Positions 24,012 to 44,792 of a stretch of 64,000 nt of DNA are shown here, one piece after another. Within the stretch, counting starts at the first letter, position 1. Each line of letters opens with the position of its first letter. Under the pieces are notes generated by a model. It searched no databases. It was given only the letters and a program-made list of their open reading frames with translations, and was not told the DNA's origin. The position numbers and the translations under genes were made by a program. Source of the DNA: Romanomermis culicivorax (lineage: Eukaryota; Nematoda; Enoplea; Mermithida; Mermithidae); assembly GCA_963922205.1 (NCBI GenBank), contig CAWUHX010000039.1, forward strand, positions 496,001-560,000. Direction: 5' to 3'.

Positions 24012-24480
24012 CTGTTTCCCCCCAAATCGTGCTTTTTGGGGGGAAAAATTGGAAAAGGAAAAAAATTTTGGGCTCTTTCCCCATTTGAGGAAAACAATTT
24101 CGGGGGTTTGATATGGAAAAGATGCACTTTTGTGCATTTTAGATGGCCCAAATCTTAAAATTTTCAAAAAAAAACTTAAAAAAATTCGATTATAACTTTA
24201 ATAAGCATTATTATTTATTACCAAGCTCAGGCGCGGTCTTTAGCATGTCTACCCTCACTTACCATTTAATACTTCATAGTTTTCATCATCTTGAAGGTAT
24301 TATTTCATGTTTTAATTGGTAGTCTTTAATATTCTATCCATATTCTATCCTTATATTTAATGAAGATCCCAATTTTTTCCATGACACATTTTTCGAGAAA
24401 GATCAACACGTCTACTTTCTAAATTTTTTGAAGCGATTGTTCCTTTCTTAACGTGAAATGTATTCAAAACCTTCATGTTA
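24012..24480. mobile_element. partial hAT-type element, CCCCAAATGGGG-terminal type, reverse orientation
   Basis: 'actgtttccccccaaatcg' followed by 'ctctttccccatttgagg' corresponds to the right end of the 19656-21237 element read in reverse. It continues through the body ('gtgcattttagatggcc', 'ttaccaagctcaggcgcgg', 'gcatgtctaccctcac'). The copy runs up to 24480, where a family B MITE begins, so its far end is broken or lies beyond the insertion. Confidence 0.6.
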
Positions 24481-25135
24481 CATACCTGTACTTGGGGGGC
24501 TGGGGGGACCCCCCCAGCTTGGCCAACCATATACCCAACCACCCCCCTGTTTGGAAAAAATTGAAAAAATTAGCAAAAAAGTGTATGTTTTTTGGCCTTT
24601 TTGGGAAAATTTCGACTTTTTTCGACCCCCTCCCCCCAAATTTCGGATTTACCCTCCCCCCTTTGGTCGGACCTCTTACCATACATGTAATTGGGGGGGG
24701 GGGAAGTGCTATGGGAACCCCCCCCCCAGAAATCGTCGACCATATGGCTAGCCATTGGGCGACTCCCCCAGGATTTTCCAATCCTATGGCTAGCCATATG
24801 GTAGCCCTAGGGACCCCTATAGTTTTAGTCGGAAAAATACTGAAAAATGTCATTTTTTCATGAAAAATGTCAATTTTTGAACAAAAAATGGTCAAAAACG
24901 TCAATTTTCTCGGTGCTTTGCGCCGTAAGTACATATTTTATCATTTTTTAGACAAAAATTACTACTTTTTGAACCGGTTTTTGGACATTTTTCATGAAAA
25001 AATCGAATTTTTTTTCCTTCAGCGACCCCTCCCCCCAAAATTTTGGGAATTACTGACCCCCGGCCCCAAAAAAAGTGCTCTTACCCCCCCCCCAGACCTC
25101 GGAGCTCCGTTACATGTATGCCTCTTACAGGTATG
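24481..25135. mobile_element. MITE family B element interrupted by a family A MITE
   Basis: The outer termini are CATACCTGTA (24481) and TACAGGTATG (ends 25135), flanked by TCATGTTA and TCATGTAT (6 of 8 identical). The element's own sequence is 24481-24679 plus 25129-25135, about 206 bp. It has the same C- and G-tract structure and 'aaccatatacccaacc' phrase as the copies at 8974 and 58506. A family A element sits inside it. Confidence 0.75.
24680..25120. mobile_element. MITE family A, copy nested in the family B MITE
   Basis: 441 bp with CATACATGTAA/TTACATGTATG ends and the exact 8-bp duplication CCTCTTAC (24672-24679 and 25121-25128). That duplicated word belongs to the right end of the family B element, which proves the insertion order. 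Its orientation is reversed relative to the 22066 copy. Confidence 0.9.
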
Positions 25136-25179
25136 TCATGTATGTAAGTACTTCTCGAAAATTTTATATTCTTTTTACC

Positions 25180-25380
25180 AGACAACCCCATAGAGAGGGG
25201 TATGAGAGGGGTATTATTCCTTCCTAAAGTCCTAAAAATTGACCACTGGGTGCCTACTTTTGAGACGAAAATAAGTGTTGAGTGGAAATTCAGCTACTCT
25301 ACCACCGCAAATTTTCATATTTACTCCTACCTGAAAAATATGACCTTGGGGACGCTCATCTTTCCGGCCAAATTCATGAA
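25180..25380 (-). repeat. dispersed repeat R1, copy 2 (reverse orientation)
   Basis: 'agacaaccccatagagaggg' through 'accaccgcaaattttcatat' and 'atatgaccttggggac' match the reverse complement of about 63005-63190, with small differences. The copy is longer than copy 1 because that one is cut by the window edge. Confidence 0.65.
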
Positions 25381-25399
25381 AGTTGAATAAATTACTGGT

Positions 25400-25880
25400 T
25401 TTAAAATTTATCAGATGAGAAAAACTTACAATTTTCGAACAGATAATTCGAATCTAATTTTTTGAGATATATGTTCTAAAAATTGATTTTTCAGCGTCGC
25501 AGAATGTCAGTACTCGAAGAAATTTTCTGGCGCCTGGGGCCGGAAAGATTAACATCATTTTTGGGCCCTCACCTGTCATTGTAGAGGCCTTAGCAGTCGA
25601 TTTCTCATGTTTTTCTAAGTCGTTCCGCCATTGGATAGTTTGCTGGAATATTTGTTCTGCAATGCTTGTAAATTTGACTTCAAACTCGAAAATTTGAAAT
25701 TTTTTTTTCAATTTCAATTAATTAGCGGCTCTAAAAATTTCAGGATTCGGCGGGAAAAAGCAGGACTCAGTGCTTCTTTTGTGCCAAAACATGATTTTTG
25801 GCACAAAAGAAAATGAAGTGTCACAAAAAATTTTTGGCGTTTGTGCCTATTGGCACAAACTTTTTGACTGGTCAAAGACT
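25400..25880 (-). mobile_element. partial hAT-type body in reverse, with a GGCACAAA-type end
   Basis: 25450-25720 is the shared hAT body in reverse ('cgatttctcatg', 'tggatagtttgctggaatat', 'caatgcttgtaaatttgac'). It leads into 25780-25865, where TTTGTGCCTATTGGCACAAA-type words are clustered. This looks like one further terminal type, with an end near 25870, but no clean terminus or target duplication was found. Similar GGCACAAA words recur at 29570 and 29700-29715. Confidence 0.5.
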
Positions 25881-26018
25881 AAATTTAATTGATTTTTAGG
25901 CATTTTAAGGTCTCGAAATGCGAAATTTTTTTGGCGAAGGTCAGCAAGTGCACAAAAAATACGTGTTTTTGACCAAAAAATTGACAAAACACGGGTATTA
26001 CTGCAGCTGGTGCACACT

Positions 26019-27002
26019 GACTTATAGCGTTATAATAGAAGAAAGTATATATACAGTATAACCAGTGTTTTTTTTTTTGTACGAGCCTCTTTGTACATGT
26101 ACAAAGATCGAAAAAAAATTTTTGTACGCAAGATTTTTTGTTTGTACAGTGTAATAATAGCAGCATGCATAAAGAGCTCAAAAATTTACATGAAAATTAT
26201 CAAAGAATTTGAGCATAAGTGCATGTAAAAAGTATATAAGAATGAAGTTTATAAGTTTTAAAAATTTATTACCATCAACATGTTTAAATTGCGAAAATTT
26301 ATGGCATTTCAAGTCAGACAATTCAAAAATTCAGAAGCTCGCTCGTCATCCTAATCAGATTCTTCCGAATCATTTTGCACGTTTCTTTGCGATGGATTTT
26401 TTTTCCGGTAACCCTATATTATAGCGACCACGTTCACTCATTTCTATCCAAATCTTGTAAGAGTCGGATAGGTCCATTTGATCGTAGGGAGGCGAGGTAA
26501 GCTTCACGTGCATTAAAGAATCAAGTACTTTGACGTGCAGTCTGGTGCGAGCTTTGGTTTTGATACGATGAAATTTTTGAATAGATAGGAAGCAACATAT
26601 GATTTTTGAATAGATAGGAAGCAGAATACAGCTAGAAATTGGAACTTAGAAGCAAAAATGAAGACGAGGTATAAAATTTATTCCAGTAAAACAATATTTT
26701 TACCTTATCACCGGTAAAAAAATATTGAAAAAGTCTTTGTACGTTGTACAAAGATCGTCAAAAAATCTTTGTACGAGACCAAAAATCTTTGTCCCGTACA
26801 AAAAAAAACACTGAGTATAACTTCATATTCATCATTTACTGTTGCACTAATATCGCCTAAGCCTAAACTTAATCGTAACTCTAGCCTGAAAGTATTCAGT
26901 CATCATAGGTAGGATTAGGCTCAGGCGATACTATTGCTATAGTAATCGATGACTAAGACAGTTATACTGTATATACTTTCTATTATAACACTATAAGTTA
27001 TT
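26019..27002. mobile_element. small inverted-repeat element (about 42-bp arms) carrying a hAT insertion
   Basis: The left arm 26021-26062 ('cttatagcgttataatag', 'agtatatatacagtata') and right arm 26960-27000 are near-perfect inverted copies. The hAT-type element 26063-26813 lies directly after the left arm, so the original element was only about 225 bp. The outer flanks show no clear target duplication. No coding capacity. Confidence 0.6.
26063..26813. mobile_element. non-autonomous hAT-type element, GTACAAA-terminal type
   Basis: Ends CAGTGTTTTTTTTTTTTGTAC and GTACAAAAAAAAACACTG are flanked by exact 8-bp copies AGTATAAC (26055-26062 and 26814-26821). Palindromic TTTGTACATGTACAAAG and CTTTGTACGTTGTACAAAG lie just inside the left and right ends. 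The interior (about 600 bp) differs from the shared body and has no gene. Confidence 0.88.
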
Positions 27003-27811
27003 TACCACTCCCAAAGGAATAAAAATCTGAGAGAATTCGTAGTCTGTATAAAATTGTTTAAGGTGTTTATATTTTATTTTTATTCTCGGTTAACAATTCC
27101 TTTGCAACAATCATATCCCACGGTCAGGTGCGTCAGGCTATTGGAAATGCCAAAATATGATGTATAGTAAATTTTATAAAGAGAGAGCAAAAAATAGAAA
27201 AAAGCGGCACAATGAAGTAGATTTAGAGGAGGCTGACAATGACAAGTTTACATATTCACCAGAAAGCACGATATTTTAAAGTAGTATGGGGTAAATGTTA
27301 TTGTTTTTATACATTACTGTGAAACCTACAGTACCTATATAGTAAACCTTTTATATATCGAACAATGCAGGATTAGAATTTAAGAAGGTTGACAAATGTA
27401 TAGCTCTCACATTAAAAAATAGGATTGTCTACAATCACAAATAAATCCTGCATACTGCATAGGTTGTTGAATTTCTTTAAAAAGCTATATAGTAACATGT
27501 TTCCCTTAAAGTGCCGGTAAAGCGTATTTTCCGGACAATATCAAGAGTGAAATCATTTTCAGAGGTTCTTCACATAAGAACACTTTGTTTAATAATGTGG
27601 GATAGATAGAAGTAAGTTTCCTTCTACTGAAAAAGGCTGGATAGCGGATTTTTATTTTCTCTATTCACAAGTGTACTTGTATGATTTTTTTATAACCTGC
27701 TAGGTACTAAGTTTCTTCCTTCCATTGTTCTACAATTACAATTTATCTTTTGGCCAAAAATTGGTTATAGTAAATTTTGGCTGAAACCTCAGGGTATAGT
27801 AATCCCATACC
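27003..27811. other. non-coding stretch with a second dispersed repeat
   Basis: No gene is recognised. The right part ('ttgccaaa..ttggttatagtaaattttgg' to 'agggtatagtaatcccatacc', about 27740-27810) resembles 63400-63460, so it is part of a dispersed repeat distinct from R1. Confidence 0.4.
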
Positions 27812-29310
27812 TAGGGATCGGCCGAGGGTAAAATAAAAAGCCTCGGCCTCGGCCGAGCCGAGGATTTTTGAAATCCTTGGCTCGGCCGAGGCCGAGGCCG
27901 AGGCCGAGGATTTTTTTTAACATGATATTATATTAATACACTGGTCACTGGTAATACTAATAAGAGACTTCTTTACTCTTGCCTTTATGATCTTCCATCA
28001 AGTAATTCAAAACATAAAAAAATTTATTGTAAAAGTGTAACACTAAATAGGTAAATTAACGCAAAGATGTCTTCTATGCAAATTTTGTAGAATTTATGGA
28101 GTCAACCCGTCACTTTGATGCACTGTTTTTTTCCACGAACTTTTTTCCACAAATGTGGAAAGGGGTCAAATTTTTTTTCCACATGTGGAAAAAATTTTTT
28201 TCGTCTTAAAATCCGTTTTTTGGCTTAAAAATGCTCACAGACGCTTTATCGCACTGTTTTTGACCTTTTTCAAGCCTTCCGGTGTATTTAGAGAAGTTAA
28301 TTCATTAAAATTGGAGAAAAAATTGAAATGTTCGACCTAAAAGCCTAATCTACAAGCGTTGTTGAACAATTTTTGTAGCAAACTAATTAAGAGCATAATT
28401 GACTTGAATTACACAAGAAATCAATGGTCAAGTCCTCTATGATGACAAGTGAAAGCCCAAAAAAGATGGTACTTTCCGGCGCATAGCGCCGGAAATTTTT
28501 TTGGGTATATTGACATTCTGGGATGCTGGAAAATCATTTTTCCGAACATTAATTCAAGAATTAGATTCCAATTTAGTGTTCAAGAGTCGTAATTTCTAGA
28601 ATTTTACTTGAAAAATTTTAAAATCTGTAATTTATTTGTAAACTCTCATGAACTTGGTCGAAAATATATGAGTAAGAAAAGTATAACTTTCCGAAAGATA
28701 TTTCCAAGAAGCTTTTGAATTGATTTTACGTTAGCAACGAAATAATCGCATCATGAATCCTAGAGACTTGACGTGTATTCATCTTTCTCAAAAAGAAAAA
28801 ATGCGAATCTTCATTAAATATTATGATAAAATGTTGAAGATAACCAATTAAAATATGAGATACTACGTTTAAGATGATGAAAACTATTATAGATTAAGTG
28901 ATAAATGAAAGTAGACATGATAAAAGCCGCGCCTGAGCTACTTAATGAATAATGATGATTGTTAAAGTTATAACCGGCGCGAAGCGCCGGAAAATTTAGG
29001 GATTTGGACCTCCTAAAATGCACCAAAATGCATCTTTTCAATATGAAAACCCCAAATTTTTCTTCCACATTTGTGGAAAGACCTCAAAAATTTTTTCCAC
29101 ATTCCAGATTTTTTTTCCACATTATAGTGCAAATGTGGAAAAAAACAGTGCTTTGATGCAGTAAACATTTTACATCAAAAATATCCTACTTGCTTTAGAG
29201 TTGCAAATAATCCTCGGCCTCGGCCATTTTTGATCGACACCCTCGGCCGAGGCCGAGGGTGGCCGAGGGTACCAATCCTCGGCCGAGGCCGAGCCCTCGG
29301 CCGATCCCTA
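27812..29310. mobile_element. hAT-type element, CTCGGCCGAGG-terminal type, with a nested hAT
   Basis: Inverted termini TAGGGATCGGCCGAGGG and CCCTCGGCCGATCCCTA are flanked by the exact 8-bp duplication CCCATACC (27804-27811 and 29311-29318). Both ends are packed with CTCGGCC/GGCCGAG words (27840-27915 and 29214-29300), giving them far higher GC than the neighbourhood. The interior is mostly taken up by the nested element 28121-29150, leaving about 470 bp of its own sequence. No transposase is visible. Confidence 0.88.
28121..29150. mobile_element. hAT-type element, CCACATGTGG-terminal type, nested
   Basis: Ends CACTGTTTTTTTCCAC and GTGGAAAAAAACAGTG are flanked by exact 8-bp copies CTTTGATG (28113-28120 and 29151-29158). 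TCCACAAATGTGGAAAG and CCACATGTGG palindromes recur at both ends. The interior is the shared body, with GGCGCATAGCGCC near 28481 and CCGGCGCGAAGCGCCGG near 28974. It lies inside the 27812-29310 element. Confidence 0.88.
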
Positions 29311-29978
29311 CCCATACCCTTCCAATACCCTATGGAAAAAAACAACGGTGTAAAAGTTGAGCATGTCTGTAATTGCTTACACCTGACGAAGATGAAATCG
29401 AAAGTTGCATTAACATTTTTATGCAAAATCGTTCCAACAATGTCTATTTTTCCATTTGAATCAAATGCAAAAAATAATAATTTCAGTTGCCAATTCCACT
29501 CGAAGTTAAAAATTGATATTTGTGTCGTCATTGACGATCTATAAATTTGTGGCGATAACTTGCTCTCTTCTGTGCCAAATAAGAATAAGTAAAATCAAGT
29601 TCAGTTCATTGACTCGGTAGTGGAGAAAATTTTGCATTTTCAACACCTATAAAGTGCATCAAAATCAAAGTAATTTAGTTTTTGACCGATCAAAAAATTT
29701 GTGCCGTTCGGCACAAGCGTCCAAATTTTTTTGTACAGAATATGTTGATGCAAATAATAAAGAACCGCTTTTTTCTCCAGTTGACTGTTGCAGTTAGGCA
29801 AGGGAATAAATTTGTCATATGATGCAGGTTTATTATCTATAATATGAAAACTATAGACAGGGCTTTTTTTTCTAGATGCCCAACTAGGTTTTCAGTGGAA
29901 CCGATATTTTATACACGGGTACAATCAAATAATGAGTCGGATAGTTTCTAAAGTGCGTGATACAAGTGCATCTTCCTA
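29311..29978. other. upstream region of SCaMC, no promoter element identified
   Basis: AT-rich sequence with GGCACAAA words near 29570 and 29705. I see no confident TATA box or initiator before the SCaMC start codon at 29979. Confidence 0.3.
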
Positions 29979-39221
<9,243 letters not shown>

Positions 39222-39848
39222 ACGGAACTTTTATGGAGCTTTTACTCAACCGATAGCTTTTTTTATGTTTTGATTCATGGATGAAAATTTTATGCACTTT
39301 TTTCAGATGTTCTATTTTGTTGATACTCGTCTGATAAAATGTCGGTGTCTTCTATTTAGTTCGTTTAACTGGGGCGAGGAATGGCGCGATAACCAGAATT
39401 AAAAGTTGTATGGTGATTCTTTTCCAGCCTAAATCGTAAGAATGCGTCACGCTGAAGGGTGAAGGTCTGCCTGCACGTCACTAAAATAGTGTGAACCCCA
39501 GCGATCCCTCGTCTGAATTCACTTTAATCTTCAATGTCCTCTTAAATTAAAAATTCATTCTGCGTTTTGTGAAAACGAACCCAGGACGACAACGTGGGAT
39601 GTCCCCATAGGAGCGAATCCCCAAAAGAGCACTTTTCGAGGCACAAATTTAGTTAAACGTTTAGTGTGTCCAAAAAAAGGAAAATTCTGAACAGCCCTTT
39701 AACGGTGAAAGTTTCTTTTAAGTGGTTTGCTGCACAGGTCACAAAATTCCATGCAGAGCAAATTATGTAAGGAATAGTGTTTACGTCATTGATTATAAAA
39801 TGGCTATGATATCAATATCAAACATTTTTCATTTCTTCGTTCATCATG
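39222..39848. other. SCaMC 3' UTR and intergenic spacer
   Basis: About 630 bp separate the SCaMC stop codon from the LTR element's target duplication. No gene is seen. Confidence 0.4.
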
Positions 39849-39852
39849 CTTG

Positions 39853-40745
39853 TGTAACGACCAGATTTGTGTGAGGTACTTTACTTCTAACCAACGGTCG
39901 ATACGGCGGGGACGGAATAACGGGACGGGGCGCAGGCGGTACGATAATACAAAAATACACGAATGATCGACGGTCGCTTGAACGTCGAATAACACAAATG
40001 GACGGCGCATTTGCTTGCAAATAAAATAGATGATACGGTTTAATTGCTTTCGAAGACGGTTGCTTGCAAATAAAAATGAACGGCCGCGGATCAAAATTCA
40101 CAAAATAATAACTACCAAAATCATGCTTTGCTTCTTCTTTTATACGAATACGACGTTTTGGCCACTCCCTGAGCGTCGCGGAAGGTCAAGATTCTGTCCA
40201 TCTTCATCCGCCAATTGTCGTTTCCTGCTATGCTTTTTATGCTTTTCTCAGTTACGCCATTCTAACGCTTTCCTGGTACTGTATGCTTTCTGTGCTTTGC
40301 TTGCTTCCTACGGTGGGCTTGGCCACACTTTTGTGCTTCTGTGCATGCTTCCTGTATCGGTTTCTCTGTATACACATGTTTTGTGGGGCCGCCGCTACCG
40401 TTACACTTGAGACTACTGTCTGGCGGGGCTTCTACGTATTTTACTGTGTGCAGGTGTTGTTTACGATTTTTACGGGGGATTACTGTAGCTGTGGAATGTG
40501 TAGTTTAGTGTAGGTTCTAGGGGAACAGCTGCCGCTTGTGCAAATTAATTAGGGCATCTTAGTTGGGCTACTGGGGTGTGAACGGATCAAAATAAAGTAC
40601 TTCACGTAATTTTAGAGGAATGTTTGGGTGTGAATCCCAGACACCCTTGAGAGGATAAAATGTGAAAATGAAATAATATCTAATAAATGTCTATCACATA
40701 CAGTATGCTACATATTTACAGTACTGCTTTAGCAGGTACATTACA
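39853..40745 (-). repeat. 3' LTR of the retroelement (left-hand copy)
   Basis: 893 bp, pairing with 48674-49560. The high similarity of the two LTRs indicates a fairly recent insertion despite several coding lesions. Open frames inside the LTRs are not genes. Confidence 0.9.
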
Positions 40746-40758
40746 TTTCCCTCCTTCC
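40746..40758 (-). promoter_or_regulatory. polypurine tract of the retroelement
   Basis: On the minus strand GGAAGGAGGGAAA lies directly against the start of the 3' LTR (TGTAATG), where the plus-strand primer of reverse transcription is expected. Confidence 0.75.
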
Positions 40759-40776
40759 AGAGTTGAACGTCCTCGT

Positions 40777-43700
40777 TCAAGGCTTTCGAGGGTGAGGAGG
40801 GGTGGGGGTAGATTCGATAGTTGTTGTCCGAGGGTAGAAAGGGGTTGTCTCATTTACATGTACCGTAAATGTAATATTCTTATGGGGGTGTTTGAGTGTA
40901 ATGTTGGGGTACATGAAATTTGTAACTGTATAGGGCCCGTTTTGGCGAGGGAGGAATTTGGGAGTCAGCCCTTGTTTACACAAATGATTTTTGTAAAGAA
41001 TAAGATCATCTGCCTTGTAATGTATGTTCTGAGCATGCTTGTTATACTGATGGGTATAGTGGTCTTGAGCTTTTTGTAAACTTTTCTGCACAGTTGAGAG
41101 TGCTTCTGTAAAATGCGATTTTACACGAAGGGCGTAATCGTCTAGATCAACCATGTAGGACGTGGGGAAAAAATTTAAGGCTGCGTCTGATGGCAGATTA
41201 GCCTGTCTACCATGGAGTAATTCAAATGGGGGATACGAAGTGGTATCATTTTTATGAATGTTGATCGAAAAAATGGCATAGGGCAGATAAGTATCTCAAT
41301 CAGTGTGATTTGAATTGATGTACATGCGGATACGGGTGGCTAGGGTCTGGTTGCAACACTCAACTTCCCCGTTGGCAATGGGATGGTACGGGGTGGTATG
41401 AATTTTCTGAGTATTGCATAAACTAGTTATCCGTGAGAAGAGATCGGATACAAAATCGGAGCCACGATCACAATGGATGATTTTTGGGGACCCATGATGG
41501 CAAACCATTTTGGTTACGAATAACTTGGCAATAGTGGCTGCAGTGATGTAGGGGGTCGGGAATGCCTCTACATACTTTGTGAAATAATCGATGAAAACGA
41601 CAATGAATCGGTTGCCGTCTTCAGTGAGGGGTAACGACTCTATCAAATGGGCCAGTCAGCTGAATTGGTACGAGATTTGCATGTATTTTGTGTCGGAGGG
41701 CTTTCTGTGTCTGGCATGGGTGGCAAGTTTTGCAGTAACGTTTGATATCACAGCTCATTTGGGGCCAAAAATATTTTTGTCTGAGCAAGTGTAAAGTTTT
41801 TCGGGCCGCAAAATGACCTGTGAACTTGCTGTCATGATGTGAGGCGATGAGATGCTGGACTTGTGACTTGGGAATGTATAGTTTTGCTTGCTTGTCGACT
41901 ATACGAAAGAGGATGTTTTGATGCATTGCGAATTTGATCAGAGTAAGGGGGTGTTTTTGGGCGATCTTTGCTAAAATACTTTTGACAGTTGGGTCAGTGC
42001 GTTGGAGTTCGGCGAAATTTTTCTGTTGCTCTTCTTGTTCAGTTGCTTCAGCTTCCAAAACCGAATTGATAGATGATATTTGGGGGCGGGTTTCTAATTG
42101 CTCAATATCGAAGGATTGCTTTGCTGTCTGTGAGGGGAATCGAGAAACAGCATCTGCATCATACATGTAATTGGGGGGGGAAGTGCTATGAGAACCCCCC
42201 CCCAGAAATCGTCGACCATATGGCTAGCCATTGGGCGACCGCCCCCCCCCCCAGGATTTTCCAATCCAATGGCTAGCCATATGGTAGCCCTAGGGACCCC
42301 CATAGTTTTAGTCGGAAAAATACTGAAAAATGTCATTTTTTCATGAAAAATGTCAAATTTTGAACAAAAAATGGTCAAAAATGTCAATTTTCTCGGCGCT
42401 TCGCGCCATAAGTACGTATTTTATCATTTTTTAGACAAAAATTACTACTTTTTAAACCGTTTTTCGGACATTTTTCATGAAAAAAATCGGATTTTTTTCC
42501 TTCAGGGACCCCCTCCCCCCGAAACTTTGGGAATTACTGACCCCCGTCCCCAAAAAAGTGCTCCAACCCCCCCCCAGACCTCGGAGCTCTGTTACATGTA
42601 TGATCTGCGTTGCGATTAGCAGTGCCTTTCTTAGGTCGAATGTCTAGCTGAATACCGGAGAGGGCTAATCCCCAACGGGGAATGCGAGGGGAGGGGTTTT
42701 CCTTTTGTAAGACTGCCTGAACTGCTGTGTGGTCAGTGTGTACAATAACATGTTGCTGGAAAAGATAGGGGCGGAAATACTTGACAAACTCAACTACTGC
42801 AAGATTTTCCAACTCAGTGATCGGGTAGTTGCGTTCTGCGGGTTTCAATGTGCGGCTCCCAAAAGCAATGGGGCGATCCTGACCTTTACTGTCTAACTGA
42901 CTGAGAATAGCGCCAATTCCGAGTTTTGAGGCATCAGTTTGTAGTATAAATGGTTTTGTGAAATCGGGATGCTGCAGTATTGGGGCATGAATGAGTAATT
43001 CTTTTAGCTTGGTGAATGCGTTTTGCTGTTCGGGGCCCCAGGAAAGGTCGGAATTCTTTTTGAGTAACGATGTGAGTGGGCTAGAGACTTGGGAGCAATT
43101 TGGGATGAATCTATGATAATAAGAAGGTAGGCCAAGGAATGATTTGACTTCTTTTGAGCTTTTGGGTGTGGGTATGTCATAGATGGCCTGTACCTTATGG
43201 GAATCTGGTGAAATGCCTTGTTGAGAAATGACCTGGCCTAAGTATTGGACTTGGGGCTGGCAGAATTTGCATTTTTGTATGTTTAGCTTAAGGCCTGCTA
43301 GTGAGAATCGGGCAAGAATAGTGTCTAAATGTTCCAGCATTTGGGCATGGGAGTCTGGGAATACCAAAACATCATTGAGATATACAAGGCATGTGTTCCA
43401 TTGCAAACCCGAAAGAATAACATCCATTAACCTTTGGAATGTGGCTGGGGCATTGGTGAGTCCAAAGGGGAGGTAATTGAATTGATACTGGCCGGCTGAG
43501 CAATTAAAGGCCGTTTTTTCTCTGTCTGCTTGTGCTATGGGAATGGAATAACATGCATTGGATTGGTCAAGGGACATAAAATATTTCATTCCACGGAGGG
43601 TGTCGAGGATTTTGTCTATGCGGGGCAAGGGATATGTATCTTTTTTGGTTACTTTATTGAGGCCTCTAAAATCGATGCATAAACGATGGCCTCCATCTTT

Positions 43701-44792
43701 TTTTGGGACTAAAACTGTGTTGGTACACCATGGAGAATTGCTCTTGCTTATGACACCTGCTGCTGTGAGTTGCTCAACCTCTGCTTGTAGGATTTGCTTT
43801 TCTTTTGGGGATGTCCGATAAAGTTGTCTACCTACGGGTTGGGATCCATTGGTGTCAATTGTATGTGAAACGAGGGTGGTTCTATCTACGTCCATTTTGG
43901 ATTTAGCATATAATGTGAGATACTTCGATAGGGCAGGTAGGAGTTGCATTTTCTCAGTTTCTGTGAGGTCACTGGAGGTTAAATTGACATTTTCTTTTAA
44001 CCATGTGAATGTAACAAAATGGTTTGGCTGGTTTTGCGTTGAGGAGGTTACTTTAGTGGAAGCATCTTGTTTTGGGATGTAACATGAGACTGCACTGATG
44101 CATGTTCCAGGGTAAAGAGTTTGGGCTGTGTCCTGTGTGTTTAAGACGGATATGCGTATGCGACTGTTTTGATTTTCGGAGACACAAGCTGCGAAATGGA
44201 CTTTAGGATTCTGTTTGGGTTTCGGGGTGAATTCAAGCTGCTTGACCTGTAAGTATGATTTGGGCAAGGGGACAGTAAATTCGGTTACTGTACGGGGTGG
44301 TAGTTCTAATTTTTCGTCCAAATAAGTTCCACCACGGGTCCAAAGAGGGCTATATTCTAGGCCATCACAGGGTAGTATGACATTGCCAAATTTGACCTGG
44401 GATTTCTGATTGTTGATAGTATATTCTGAAAATCGACTAAGAAAGTTTTTGCCTAGAAGGATGTCTGCTGTGCAATCTTTCTGGACATGAACCATTATTG
44501 TTTCCTGGATTGTTTGGGCTGTGACCGTAACAAAAGTGGTCCCTACAAAGTGAATTGGGAGATTATTTGCTGCTTTTGCTTGGACTAGCGGGGGTTTCAT
44601 GTCTAACTGCAAAATTTGAGCAATTCGGGAATCAATGAGTGAATAGACGGCTCCAGTGTCAATCATGCCTTTTGTAATTAGCTTGCCATTAAGTGTGATT
44701 GGAATATGAGGGGTATGTTTCTCAGGTACTTTTTGGGGTGGCTTGTTTGATCCAGATTGGTGAATGTGATTAATGAGTTCAATTGCAGGAGT
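40777..44792 (-). pseudogene. pol: pol: protease, reverse transcriptase, RNase H and integrase (broken)
   Basis: Order on the minus strand: aspartic protease (MIDTGAVYSLIDS near 44660), RT with PKKDGGHRLCIDFRGLNKV and YLPFGLTNAPATFQRLMD, RNase H (LQTDASKLGIGAIL, HTDHTAVQA), integrase HHCC finger (CKTCHPC), a DDE core (FIDYFTKYVEAF, HCDRGSDF, NGEVE) and a GPY-type C-terminus. Breaks: the RT box reads YLND, with Asn encoded at 43374-43376 where an Asp is expected; a MITE is inserted at 42160-42602; the frame changes near 41620-41646; UGA lies near 41294. The frame continues from the env C-terminus across one UGA. Confidence 0.9.
42160..42602. mobile_element. MITE family A, copy inserted in the retroelement pol
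   Basis: 443 bp with CATACATGTAA/TTACATGTATG ends. The flanking 8-mers ATCTGCAT and ATCTGCGT match at 7 of 8; the difference is a CpG-type change. It splits pol between RNase H and integrase. Its internal sequence closely matches the copies at 22066 (reverse) and 24680. Confidence 0.88.

Noticed and set aside
29230-29544. 104-codon plus-strand frame rich in Arg/Gly
   Set aside because: It is produced by the CTCGGCC motif array at the end of a hAT element.
40030-40513. Overlapping open frames of 76-126 codons (also 49098-49328)
   Set aside because: They lie inside the two LTRs and repeat in both copies; LTR sequence, not genes.
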